From Atopobiaceae bacterium (GTDB lineage Bacteria > Actinomycetota > Coriobacteriia > Coriobacteriales > Atopobiaceae), in the NCBI GenBank assembly GCA_022482785.1, contig JAKVON010000003.1, forward strand, positions 124,001-188,000: a stretch of DNA of 64,000 nucleotides. The letters run 5' to 3'. The translations under genes and the position numbers were made by a program. Below the pieces are notes generated by a model. That model saw only the letters and a list, made by a program, of their open reading frames with translations. It ran no database searches and had not been told where the DNA came from. Below, piece by piece: positions 35,048 to 42,802 of the stretch. How positions within the stretch are numbered: the stretch's first letter is position 1; every line of letters begins with the position of its first letter.

Positions 35048-35260
35048 ATGGCCGACATCTATCGCAAGAAAAGCCTCGACCGCGCCAAGGACCCCGAGCG
35101 GCTCGATGACTACATCAGGGTGACGAGCCCTGGCGTGTGGATGATCCTCGCCGTGGTCATCCTGCTCCTCGTCGGGTTTCTCGTCTGGGGACTGTTCGGC
35201 ACCATCGAGGACGGCGGCACGGCCCATCGCCCCATCGCCATGCTCTTCGGGCTGGAATAG
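35048..35260 (+). CDS. Minimal NHLM-type secretion adaptor (membrane anchor only)
   Basis: A 70-residue protein. YRKKSLDRAKDPERLDDYIRVTSPGVWMILAVVILLLVGFLVWGLFGTI matches the N-terminal anchor of HlyD-like NHLM bacteriocin-system secretion proteins, but the whole extracytoplasmic lipoyl/barrel part is missing. The next gene starts four bases later and no remnant is seen in other frames, so the short form may be natural in a monoderm cell. An upstream in-frame TTG at 35036 is possible. Confidence 0.75.
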   Translation: MADIYRKKSLDRAKDPERLDDYIRVTSPGVWMILAVVILLLVGFLVWGLFGTIEDGGTAHRPIAMLFGLE

Positions 35261-35263
35261 ACG

Positions 35264-37465
35264 ATGCGGCCGCACGCCCCCTCGCGCGAGTCGCAGGCCC
35301 CCGGCCGCATGGCGGGCAAGGTCCCGCAGGTCATGCAGATGGAGGCTCTTGAGTGCGGTGCCGCCAGCCTGGCGATGGTCTGCGCGTACTGGGGGAGATG
35401 GCTGCCCCTGGAGCAGGTGCGCGTCGACTGCGGGGTCTCGCGCGACGGCTCGAACGCATTCAACATCCTCAGGGCCGCCCGCTCGTATGGCTTCCGGGCC
35501 AAGGGATACCGCTTCGAGCTGGAGGCGCTGCGCAAGAAGGGCCTGTTCCCCTGCATCTGCCACTGGGGGTTCGACCACTTCGTGGTCGTGAGGGGGTTCA
35601 AGGGCGACAAGGTCTACGTGAACGACCCCGCGAGGGGCGAGGTCACGATGCCCGTGTCCGAGTTCGACGAGGGGTTCACCGGCGTCGTCCTCCAGCTCGT
35701 CCCGACCGACGCGTTCGAGCAGGGCGGCTCGCCCGCGTCGGTGCGCGAGTTCGGGGCCGAGCGCCTGAGGGGAGCGGCCCCCGCCCTCGCCTTCGTCGCC
35801 CTCACGGCGGCCATCACCTCCGCCACGGGCATCGTGAACCCGGTGTTCTCGCAGGTCTTCGCGGATCGCCTTCTCACGGGGGCCAATCCGGAATGGCTTG
35901 CCCCCTTTGTCGCGCTCCTCGTGCTCATGGGCGTCATCCAGGTCGTCGTCGCCGCGCTCAACGCGGTGTACCTGCTGCGTCTCGAGGGCAAGATGGCCGT
36001 GAGCTCCAACGCCAAGTTCTTCTGGAAGGTGCTCCATCTCCCCATGGAGTTCTTCGGCCAGCGCATGGCCGGCGACATCATGGAGCGCGCGGCCACGAAC
36101 GAGACCATCGCGCAGGCCATGGTGTCGACCTTGGCCCCCCTTGCCGTCGACTTCGTCATGCTCGTCGTCTATCTCGTGGTCATGGTCGCCTACTCGCCGG
36201 CGCTCGCGGCGATCGGGGTCGCGAGCGTCATCGTCAACCTCGTCGTCGCGCGGGTCGTCAGCGCGAGGCGCGTGAACATCACGCGCGTGCAGATGCGCGA
36301 CCAGGCGTCCCTCGCCGGTGCCACCATGGCGGGCATCTCGATGGTCGAGACGCTCAAGGCCTCCGGCGCGGAGGCGGGCTTCTTCCGGCGCTGGTCTGGC
36401 TTCCAGGCGTCCGCAAATACCCAGCAGGTGCGCTTCGAGGTGCTCGGGGCAGCCCTCGGCCTCGTCCCCCAGCTGGCGAGCGCCGCGGCGAACGTCGCCG
36501 TCCTCGTCGTGGGCGTCTCCCTCATCATGGGGGGCGCCTTCACGGTGGGCATGCTCCTCGCGTTCCAGGGCGTCCTCCAACAGTTCGCCGCCCCTGCGGC
36601 GAGCCTCGTCACGAGCATGCAGACCTTCCAGGAGATGCGCACCGACATGGAGCGCATCCAGGACGTCATGGACTACGAGACGGATCCGTTGGCCGCGCCG
36701 GCTCGGCCCGATGACGGCGGGACGTCGGGCGAGGCGCTCGAGAAGCTCGGGGGAGGGGTCGACCTCGAACACGTCACCTTCGGCTACTCGCCCCTCGCCG
36801 CCCCGCTCATCGAGGACTTCTCCCTGCACGTGAGGCCCGGGGGCAGCGTCGCCCTCGTCGGGCCGAGCGGGTGCGGCAAGTCGACGCTGGCCAAGCTCGT
36901 GAGCGGGCTCTACCGGCCGTGGTCGGGCGACGTCCTCCTCGACGGCACGCCGATCCAGGAGGTCCCCCGCGACGTGAGGTGCGGCTCGCTCGGCGTCGTC
37001 GACCAGGACGTCATCCTCTTCAACGACACCATATCCAACAACATCCGCATGTGGGACGACTCGATCGAGGACTTCGAGGTCATCCTGGCGGCGCGCGACG
37101 CGGGAATCCACGACGTCGTCATGGGTCGCGAGGGCGGGTACGACCACGTCCTCGCCGAGGGAGGGGCCGACCTCTCGGGAGGCCAGCGCCAGAGGCTCGA
37201 GATCGCCCGCGCCCTCGCGCTCGACCCGACGATCCTCGTCCTCGACGAGGCCACGAGCGCGCTCGACGCCACGACCGAGGGACGGGTGATGGCCAACATC
37301 AGGAATCGTGGCTGCACCGTCATCGTGGTGGCGCATCGCCTCTCCGCCATCCGCGACTGCGACGAGATCGTGGTCCTCGACCGCGGGCGGGTCGTGGAGC
37401 GTGGCACGCACGAGGAGCTGATGTCGGCGGACGGCGCCTATGCCCGCCTGGTCACGAGCGAGTAG
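35264..37465 (+). CDS. C39-peptidase ABC exporter for double-glycine leader peptides (NHLP type)
   Basis: A 733-residue exporter that cuts leader peptides after Gly-Gly and exports the core. The C39 domain comes first, with catalytic Cys31 (QMEALECGAASLAMV), His105 (HWGFDHFVVVRG) and Asp121 (VNDPARG). Six TM helices follow, then the ABC domain with Walker A GPSGCGKSTLAK, signature LSGGQRQRLEIARAL and Walker B LVLDEATSALD. This matches NHLP-family peptidase/permease/ATPases. It lies between the adaptor and the second ABC gene and is 2.7 kb upstream of genes with a matching LSDEES..GG leader. Confidence 0.92.
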   Translation: MRPHAPSRESQAPGRMAGKVPQVMQMEALECGAASLAMVCAYWGRWLPLEQVRVDCGVSRDGSNAFNILRAARSYGFRAKGYRFELEALRKKGLFPCICHWGFDHFVVVRGFKGDKVYVNDPARGEVTMPVSEFDEGFTGVVLQLVPTDAFEQGGSPASVREFGAERLRGAAPALAFVALTAAITSATGIVNPVFSQVFADRLLTGANPEWLAPFVALLVLMGVIQVVVAALNAVYLLRLEGKMAVSSNAKFFWKVLHLPMEFFGQRMAGDIMERAATNETIAQAMVSTLAPLAVDFVMLVVYLVVMVAYSPALAAIGVASVIVNLVVARVVSARRVNITRVQMRDQASLAGATMAGISMVETLKASGAEAGFFRRWSGFQASANTQQVRFEVLGAALGLVPQLASAAANVAVLVVGVSLIMGGAFTVGMLLAFQGVLQQFAAPAASLVTSMQTFQEMRTDMERIQDVMDYETDPLAAPARPDDGGTSGEALEKLGGGVDLEHVTFGYSPLAAPLIEDFSLHVRPGGSVALVGPSGCGKSTLAKLVSGLYRPWSGDVLLDGTPIQEVPRDVRCGSLGVVDQDVILFNDTISNNIRMWDDSIEDFEVILAARDAGIHDVVMGREGGYDHVLAEGGADLSGGQRQRLEIARALALDPTILVLDEATSALDATTEGRVMANIRNRGCTVIVVAHRLSAIRDCDEIVVLDRGRVVERGTHEELMSADGAYARLVTSE

Positions 37466-37474
37466 GGGGGTGCG

Positions 37475-39646
37475 ATGGGCTGGTTCGAGAGCCAGATAGA
37501 GGAGCGGCGCAAGCTCGACGAGGAGCGGCTCTCAGACGCCCTCCAGGCACTCTCCGATGCCGTCACGAACAGGCGCGAGACGCCAGGCGCCGACATGTGG
37601 GCACAGACCCAGGATGCGCTTGCGTCGGTGCTGGCCTACTATGGCGCGCGACCGTCGGAGGTTCCCCGCGACACGGTTGACGTCGCCTCGATCGTGGACT
37701 GCGCGCTGCGCTCCACCGGCGTCATGGCGCGTCCGGTCAGGCTGGCGGGCCCCTGGTGGCGAGACGCCATGGGCGCGATGCTCGGCTTCTCCACGGACGG
37801 GACGCCGGTCGCCCTGCTGCCGCGGGCCAACGGCGGATACTCGTTCCATGACCCGAGCGACGGGGAGGCGCACCGGGTGGGGACGGCGACCGTCGACAGG
37901 CTCGAGGGTGCCGCCTGGTGCTTCTACCGGCCTCTGCCGCAGGAGGAGCTCGGCATCAGGGATCTGCTCGCCTTCATGGTCCGCTCCCTCGACCCGGCAG
38001 ACTACCTCGCCGTCGTCGGCGCCACGCTCGCGTCGACCCTCCTCGGGATGCTCGTCCCCCGCGTGAACCAGATGGTCTTCGGCCCGATCGTCGCGTCGGG
38101 GTCCGCGAGCGTCGTCCTCCCCCTGGCGGCGCTTCTCGTGGGGGTGATGTTCTCGCAGGTCATCCTCAATGGCGCGAAGTCGCTCGTCATGGCGCGCATC
38201 ACCACGAAGCTCGACCTGCCCCTCGAGGCGGCGCTCATGGCGCGCGTCCTGTCGTTGCCCGCCCCCTTCTTCAGGAAGTATTCGACCGGCGAGCTCTCCT
38301 CGCGTGTCGGCACGGTCAGGACGATTGCGGCGATGTTGCAGGACATGGTGCTCTCCACGGCGCTCACCTCGGTGTTCTCGCTCGTCTACCTCGTGCAGAT
38401 ATGGGTGATCGCCCCGCCGCTCGCTCTCCCCGCGCTCGCCGTCATCCTCGTGAGCACGCTGCTCTCGGTGGCGGCCGCGCTCCTGGGGGCACGCGTCTCG
38501 CGCAAGACGCTCGGGCTCGGGGTCAGGCTCTCCGGCTGGCAGTACGGCCTCATCTCGGGCATCCAGAAGCTCAGGCTTTCCGGTGCCGAGAGCCGCGCCT
38601 TCTCCACCTGGGCCGAGATCTACCAGGAGCAGGCCCGGCTCCTGTATAACCCCCCGATCCTCCTGCGCCTGGCGGCCCCTCTCCAGACGGCGGTGTCGCT
38701 CGCGGGCACCCTCGTCATCTACCTCGGCGCGATTGCCGGGGGCGTGACGCTCGCCCAGTACATGGCCTTCGTGAGCGCCTTCGGGATGGTGTCGGGGGCA
38801 TTCGGCATGCTCTCCGGCGTCGCCACGCGGATCGCCCAGATCAAGCCCTACCTCGAGCTGGCGGAGCCCATCCTCAAGACCAAGCCGGAGGCCAGCGAGA
38901 GGAGGCCGGCGGCCAAGCGCGTCTCGGGCTCCTTCGAGCTGGACAACGTGACCTTCTCCTACGGCGATGGAATGCCGAACGTCCTCGAGAACCTCAGCCT
39001 CAAGGTGCGTCGTGGCGAGTACGTTGCGGTGGTGGGCAGGACGGGCTGCGGCAAGTCGACGCTCGTGCGGCTTCTGTTGGGCTTCGAGACGCCGCAGCGC
39101 GGCGCGGTCTACTACGACGCCCACGACCTCGCCAAGACCGATGCCGCGAGCGTGCGTCGCCAGATCGGGGTGGTGCTGCAGGACGGCAAGCTCTTCCAGG
39201 GGTCCATCCTCGACAACATCTCGATCTCCGCCCCGGGGCTCACCGAGGACGAGGCCTGGGAGGCGGCGGAGCTCGCCGGCATCGCGGACGACATCCGGGC
39301 CATGCCCATGGGCATGCGCACGATGATCAGCGAGGGCCAGGGCGGCGTCTCGGGCGGACAGCGCCAGCGCCTCATGATCGCCCGGGCCATCGCCGCGAAG
39401 CCCAGGATCCTCATGTTCGACGAGGCCACGAGCGCGCTCGACAACGTCACGCAGCGAACGGTCTCCGACTCGCTCGAGGCGCTCCGCTGCACGCGGCTCG
39501 TCATCGCCCACCGGCTCTCGACCGTGCGCCACTGCGACCGCATCGTCGTGCTCGATGGTGGCCGCATCGCGGAGGACGGGACCTACGAGGAGCTCATGGA
39601 ACGCGGGGGGATGTTCTCCGAGCTCGTCGCCAGGCAGCAGGTGTGA
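37475..39646 (+). CDS. Second NHLM-type ABC exporter (no peptidase activity expected)
   Basis: A 723-residue permease-ATPase fusion. The first 170 residues are a divergent N-terminal domain without the C39 catalytic Cys. The TM region follows, then the ABC domain with Walker A GRTGCGKSTLVRLLLG, signature VSGGQRQRLMIARAI and Walker B LMFDEATSALDN. NHLM clusters typically have this second transporter beside the C39 exporter, and the two may form a heteromeric complex. The start ATG is nine bases after the upstream stop. Confidence 0.9.
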   Translation: MGWFESQIEERRKLDEERLSDALQALSDAVTNRRETPGADMWAQTQDALASVLAYYGARPSEVPRDTVDVASIVDCALRSTGVMARPVRLAGPWWRDAMGAMLGFSTDGTPVALLPRANGGYSFHDPSDGEAHRVGTATVDRLEGAAWCFYRPLPQEELGIRDLLAFMVRSLDPADYLAVVGATLASTLLGMLVPRVNQMVFGPIVASGSASVVLPLAALLVGVMFSQVILNGAKSLVMARITTKLDLPLEAALMARVLSLPAPFFRKYSTGELSSRVGTVRTIAAMLQDMVLSTALTSVFSLVYLVQIWVIAPPLALPALAVILVSTLLSVAAALLGARVSRKTLGLGVRLSGWQYGLISGIQKLRLSGAESRAFSTWAEIYQEQARLLYNPPILLRLAAPLQTAVSLAGTLVIYLGAIAGGVTLAQYMAFVSAFGMVSGAFGMLSGVATRIAQIKPYLELAEPILKTKPEASERRPAAKRVSGSFELDNVTFSYGDGMPNVLENLSLKVRRGEYVAVVGRTGCGKSTLVRLLLGFETPQRGAVYYDAHDLAKTDAASVRRQIGVVLQDGKLFQGSILDNISISAPGLTEDEAWEAAELAGIADDIRAMPMGMRTMISEGQGGVSGGQRQRLMIARAIAAKPRILMFDEATSALDNVTQRTVSDSLEALRCTRLVIAHRLSTVRHCDRIVVLDGGRIAEDGTYEELMERGGMFSELVARQQV

Positions 39647-39662
39647 CGGGTTGGGCGTTGAT

Positions 39663-40052
39663 TGCCAGGACGTTGCTTGCGCGTGGCGCCGGGGGAAGGC
39701 CCCGCAGGTGCCGGGCGGCCTGGTCGCATGTCCCATTCGTGGGGGTCTTGCGGGGCCTCGTGGTCGCAAACAGCATTCGTGGGGGTGAGGCGTGGCCGCA
39801 TATCCCGTTCGTGGGGGTCGGCCTCCGGGGAGCGCCTGGCAGGAGGGCCGCCCCTCTCGGCGACGTTCTCCACAAAACCCCACGAATGCCCTCGTTGGCC
39901 ACGGGAGGCCGATTCCGGCGGCCTTTGGTCGCAAAGGGCATTCGTGGGGGTGCGGGCTGCGTCCGGGAACCTCGCCGCAGGCCGCGATGGTCCACGGCTT
40001 GGGGGAAGCCCCCCCGTCTGTCACCTCCTATTTCGCAAGCAACGTCCTGGCA
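39663..40052. mobile_element. 390-bp inverted-repeat (MITE-like) element with internal 26-bp repeats
   Basis: Perfect 19-bp inverted repeats bound the stretch: TGCCAGGACGTTGCTTGCG at 39663-39681 and its complement at 40034-40052. Inside are four direct copies of a 26-bp unit (core CATTCGTGGGGGT) at 39721, 39761, 39793 and 39926, and one partial inverted copy near 39877. No convincing gene is present in 39647-40220. It sits between the exporter genes and the precursor array. Confidence 0.7.
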
Positions 40053-40111
40053 CGCGACATCTGCGCGGGAGGGAGTGGGTCGCTGGGGCCAGATGACGGC
40101 ATTCTTTCGTT

Positions 40112-40172
40112 TTCGTTCCAAAATAGATGACATTCGTTCCAATCTCGCATAAAGATCTCGCTTCGGTGGTAT
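40112..40172 (+). promoter_or_regulatory. LytTR-type tandem operator B and promoter, before the first precursor gene
   Basis: TTCGTTCC at 40112-40119 and 40133-40140, 21 bp apart. A TGGTAT -10-like hexamer lies at 40167-40172, exactly 26 bp after the second repeat. There is no good -35, as expected for an activator-dependent promoter. Confidence 0.75.
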
Positions 40173-40220
40173 GTTCCGGGTACCAGTAGCATTCGAGAAA
40201 CGACCTGTTTGGAGGTTCCC

Positions 40221-40385
40221 ATGGACGAGGGCACGGACGCAAGGGCGGATGGCATCCAGGAGCTGAGCGACGAGGAGTCGCAGTCCGTGGCGGGCGGCAG
40301 AGAAGCCGGGGCGAGGAGGTACGAAGACATGTGTCGCGAGGAGATCGATCTCATGAAACAGCTCTACTCGGAGGACTACAGATAA
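40221..40385 (+). CDS. Double-glycine leader peptide precursor 1
   Basis: A 54-residue precursor too short for default gene finders. The leader MDEGTDARADGIQELSDEES continues QSVAGG, a C39-type cleavage site. The predicted core is 28 residues and highly charged (REAGARRYEDMCREEIDLMK, then QLYSEDYR), with one Cys. The ATG has GGAGG five bases upstream inside a 24-bp 5' segment (GAAACGACCTGTTTGGAGGT...) that is shared with the other copies. It is the only copy directly behind the LytTR-type operator. An IS30-like element follows its stop codon. Confidence 0.8.
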   Translation: MDEGTDARADGIQELSDEESQSVAGGREAGARRYEDMCREEIDLMKQLYSEDYR

Positions 40386-40417
40386 GGTGTACGTGGGCAG
40401 CGTGGGCATGGTTCGCG

Positions 40418-41416
40418 TCAGAGCAAGTGCAACGCCTCGCCGTGGTATACCTCCCAGGGGCACCTCCAGCCGTAGCGCTTGCGTGGTCTGCGGTTGAGGT
40501 CATCGTACGCCTTCCGGACCTCCTCGTCGCTGACGGCCGAAAGGTCCGTGCCCTTCGGGAAGTACTCCCTGAGGAGCCCGTTGGTGTTCTCGTTGGTCCC
40601 CCTCTGCCACGGGTGGTGCGGGAGGCAGAAGTACACCGGCGCCCCCAGGGCGTCCTGCAGCTCGGACGCCGCCGCGAACTCCGAGCCCCTGTCCAGCGTC
40701 ACGGTCCTGACGACCTCCCCGGACAGCGCCCGCTCCACCACCGCGTTCACGTCCGCGCTCGAGCCGGACGCCGCCTTGCCGCCGACGAGGTAGCCGCTCG
40801 CCCGGTCGACCTGCGTGACCAGGCGCGGCCCGCCGGCCCTGCCGACGACGGTGTCCCCCTCCCAGTCGCCGATGCGCGTGCGCCCCTCCGCCTCCGGCGG
40901 GCGCTCCGAGATCTCGTGGGTGGCCCTGATCTTGCCCCTGCGCTCCTCGGAGCCCCTCGCGTGCCTGCGCTTGCCGCGGTGCCTGAGCCTCCTGCGCATG
41001 GACTGCCAGCCGGGCAGCTCGCAGTCCAGCGCCCCGGAGCCGACGGCGCGGCGGATGGTGCTGGCGCTCACCGCCTCGGACGGCGCCTCGGCGCGCATCC
41101 TGCCCGCCACCTGCTCCGGGGACCAGTGCCTGTCGCGGATGAGGGAGGCGACCAGGGAGCGCCTGGCCGGGTCGCCGAGGGCCCTGGCTCGCCTGCAGGC
41201 GAGCCTCCTCGCGTCCGCCCGCGCCTGCGCGGTGGAGGCCCTGTAGACGCGCCTGGGCGACGTCGACGCGGCCCACCCGTTCCTCGCGATCTCCCTCGAG
41301 ACGGTGGACTTGTCCCGCCCGATTTCCCGCGCGATGCGGCTCACGCCCTCGTGGTCCCTCCAGCGGACCATGATGTCCTCGCGCTCCTCGATGCTAAGAT
41401 GGCTGTAGCGGCCCAT
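40418..41416 (-). CDS. IS30-family transposase
   Basis: A 332-residue DDE transposase. The N-terminal helix-turn-helix is MGRYSHLSIEEREDIMVRWR and IAREIGRDKSTVSREIARNG. The catalytic region has RIGDWEGDTVVG, TLDRGSEFAAASEL and CLPHHPWQRGTNENTNGLLREYFPKGT, ending in NRRPRKRYGWRCPWEVY; these are all IS30 hallmarks. It appears intact. The start is the ATG at 41414-41416; upstream codons are not conserved. Confidence 0.95.
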   Translation of the reverse strand: MGRYSHLSIEEREDIMVRWRDHEGVSRIAREIGRDKSTVSREIARNGWAASTSPRRVYRASTAQARADARRLACRRARALGDPARRSLVASLIRDRHWSPEQVAGRMRAEAPSEAVSASTIRRAVGSGALDCELPGWQSMRRRLRHRGKRRHARGSEERRGKIRATHEISERPPEAEGRTRIGDWEGDTVVGRAGGPRLVTQVDRASGYLVGGKAASGSSADVNAVVERALSGEVVRTVTLDRGSEFAAASELQDALGAPVYFCLPHHPWQRGTNENTNGLLREYFPKGTDLSAVSDEEVRKAYDDLNRRPRKRYGWRCPWEVYHGEALHLL

Positions 41417-41500
41417 GGCAGTCCCTCCAATGATCGTCGTCGCAAGCGCCATTGTAGGCCCCATGGGCCGCTACCTCGTATTTTGCCGTTGCACTAGCAG
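40421..41500 (-). mobile_element. IS30-family insertion sequence within the precursor array
   Basis: Imperfect terminal inverted repeats are seen: GCAAGTGCAACGCC at 40423-40436 and GCCGTTGCACTAGC at 41485-41498 (12 of 14 pair). The left repeat overlaps the end of the transposase gene. The exact ends and target duplication are not certain. It separates precursor 1 (and its promoter) from precursors 2-5. Confidence 0.7.
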
Positions 41501-41540
41501 TGAAGATTCGCCGGAAGAAACGACCTGTTTGGAGGTTCCC

Positions 41541-41819
41541 ATGGACGAGGGCACGGACGCAAGGGCGGATGGCATCCAGGAGCTGAGCGACGAGGAGTCG
41601 AAGTCCGTGACGGGCGGAGTATACATAACAAGAGAGGTAGACAAGATAGACAGAGGTGGCGGGATTTTTGAGTTTGAGTGCCCTCGCTGTGGCACTTGCA
41701 TTCCTGTTGATATGTCGACACGGCAATGCAGGGACCATGTGGTACATTGTCCACTATGCGGTAATACCTTCTTGTTTACTATAAAAAGTTCATCTATTTC
41801 TCTTTCATATGCAGTTTGA
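41541..41819 (+). CDS. Double-glycine leader peptide precursor 2, zinc-ribbon-like core
   Basis: A 92-residue precursor. The leader is nearly identical to copy 1 and ends ELSDEESKSVTGG. The core of 66 residues has a zinc-ribbon layout: FECPRCGTCIPVD, then HCPLCGNTF. It is clearly richer in A and T than the leader. The ATG at 41541 has the conserved GGAGGTTCCC 5' segment. It is the first copy after the IS30 element, whose outward transcription or read-through would be needed for expression, since no new operator is seen. Confidence 0.78.
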   Translation: MDEGTDARADGIQELSDEESKSVTGGVYITREVDKIDRGGGIFEFECPRCGTCIPVDMSTRQCRDHVVHCPLCGNTFLFTIKSSSISLSYAV

Positions 41820-41946
41820 GTGCCCTCGCCGTGGCAAACATCGGGCTGTCGACATGCCGACATTGCGGGAGCAGCCGGTGGCGAGGTGCAAGCGTCGCGG
41901 AAAACGCACCCTGATGGAGTTGATGAGTGGTTCACAGCTTATCTGA
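41809..41946 (+). CDS. Leaderless, degenerate zinc-ribbon core fragment
   Basis: A 45-codon frame starting at the ATG 41809, overlapping the end of precursor 2. Its sequence FECPRRGKHRAVDMPTLREQ and VARCKRRGK aligns with the cores of precursors 3 and 4, but two of the four Cys are Arg and there is no leader. It is probably a leftover core from a lost precursor rather than a working gene. Confidence 0.55.
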   Translation: MQFECPRRGKHRAVDMPTLREQPVARCKRRGKRTLMELMSGSQLI

Positions 41947-41983
41947 TGCGGTTCGGGGAGAAACGACCTAATTGGAGGTTCCC

Positions 41984-42262
41984 ATGGACGAGGGCACGGA
42001 CTCAAGGGCGGACGACATCCAGGAGCTGAGCGACGAGGAGTCGCAGTCCGTGACGGGCGGATGCATAACAAGGGAGAGCGTGACAAGGGAGATAAGTATA
42101 GGGTTTAGCTGCCCTTTCTGTGGTACCTATCAGACCGTTGACGTGCCGACATTGCGGGAGCTGCGAGCGATGAGATGCCAAAGTTGCGGAAGACCCATTA
42201 ATATGGAAAGATTCGTTGATACATATAGAGAGATACAAGGGCGCACGACATCCAGGAGCTGA
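41984..42262 (+). CDS. Double-glycine leader peptide precursor 3, zinc-ribbon-like core, 3' end fused into the next copy
   Basis: A 92-residue precursor. The leader reads MDEGTDSRADDIQELSDEES then QSVTGG. The core has FSCPFCGTYQTVDVPTLREL and MRCQSCGRPINM, a CxxC...CxxC zinc ribbon. The last ten residues (EIQGRTTSRS) come from reading the leader DNA of copy 4 in another frame, so a repeat-mediated deletion has fused the two. The 5' segment is slightly different (CCTAATTGGAGG). Confidence 0.75.
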   Translation: MDEGTDSRADDIQELSDEESQSVTGGCITRESVTREISIGFSCPFCGTYQTVDVPTLRELRAMRCQSCGRPINMERFVDTYREIQGRTTSRS

Positions 42263-42498
42263 GCGACGAGGAGTCGCAGTCCGTGGCGGGCGGATGCATT
42301 GTGGGGAAGGAAACAAGGACAAGGCCGAGAGAGAAAAGGGAAGTCGTATGTCCTTACTGCAACGCCCATCAGATTGTTGATATGCCGATATGGCCGGAGC
42401 TGCCAGTGGTGAGATGCGGAGCTTGCGGATTCATAATTCATGTTGAAATAATCCTACCGTCGCCATCGTCATATGAGGAGCTGATGGGTGATTTGTAG
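42242..42498 (+). pseudogene. Leader peptide precursor 4, leader truncated
   Basis: The frame HDIQELSDEESQSVAGG is intact, but the first ten leader codons and the ATG are gone and a TAG precedes it. The core is another zinc ribbon: VVCPYCNAHQIVDMPIWPEL and VVRCGACGFIIHVEI, about 67 residues. The only usual start is GTG at 42283, which would give an almost leaderless peptide. Re-initiation from the precursor 3 stop codon, which lies inside this leader, is possible but untested. Confidence 0.65.
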
Positions 42499-42544
42499 CA
42501 AATTCGGCATGCCTCGGGAAGAAACGACCTGTTTGGAGGTTCCC

Positions 42545-42802
42545 ATGGACGAGGGCGCGGACGCAAGGGCGGATGGCATCCAGGAGCCGGGCGACGAGGA
42601 GTCGCGGGCAGCCCTGCGCGAAGCCGAGGTCTCCGAGATACCCGACGAGGCCCTCTCCGGCGTCTCCGGAGGACGGTACCTCTTCTCCGATATCGACCGC
42701 GACTGCAGGGTCGACATCAGCGTGGATCCTGCCACGATCTACATCAGCCCCACGATCGACGTCAGCGTGGATCCCACGGTCCCCGTCGAGATCGAGCTGT
42801 GA
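42545..42802 (+). CDS. Double-glycine leader peptide precursor 5, extended leader and repeat-type core
   Basis: An 85-residue precursor. The first part of the leader matches the others (MDEGADARADGIQEPGDEES). It then diverges into a second leader-like segment ending IPDEALSGVSGG. The core is 42 residues, with DIDRDCRVDISVDP and a partial repeat TIDVSVDPTVPVEIEL; it has one Cys and is not a zinc ribbon. The same 5' segment with GGAGGTTCCC precedes the ATG. Confidence 0.75.
   Translation: MDEGADARADGIQEPGDEESRAALREAEVSEIPDEALSGVSGGRYLFSDIDRDCRVDISVDPATIYISPTIDVSVDPTVPVEIEL

Noticed and set aside
39721-39951. Possible CRISPR array
   Set aside because: The 26-bp repeats have irregular spacing (14, 6 and more than 100 bp), one copy is inverted, and there are no cas genes.
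39594-40463. Open frame of 289 codons on the minus strand
   Set aside because: It is built from the 26-bp repeats (DPHEW-like peptide repeats) and crosses the inverted-repeat element.
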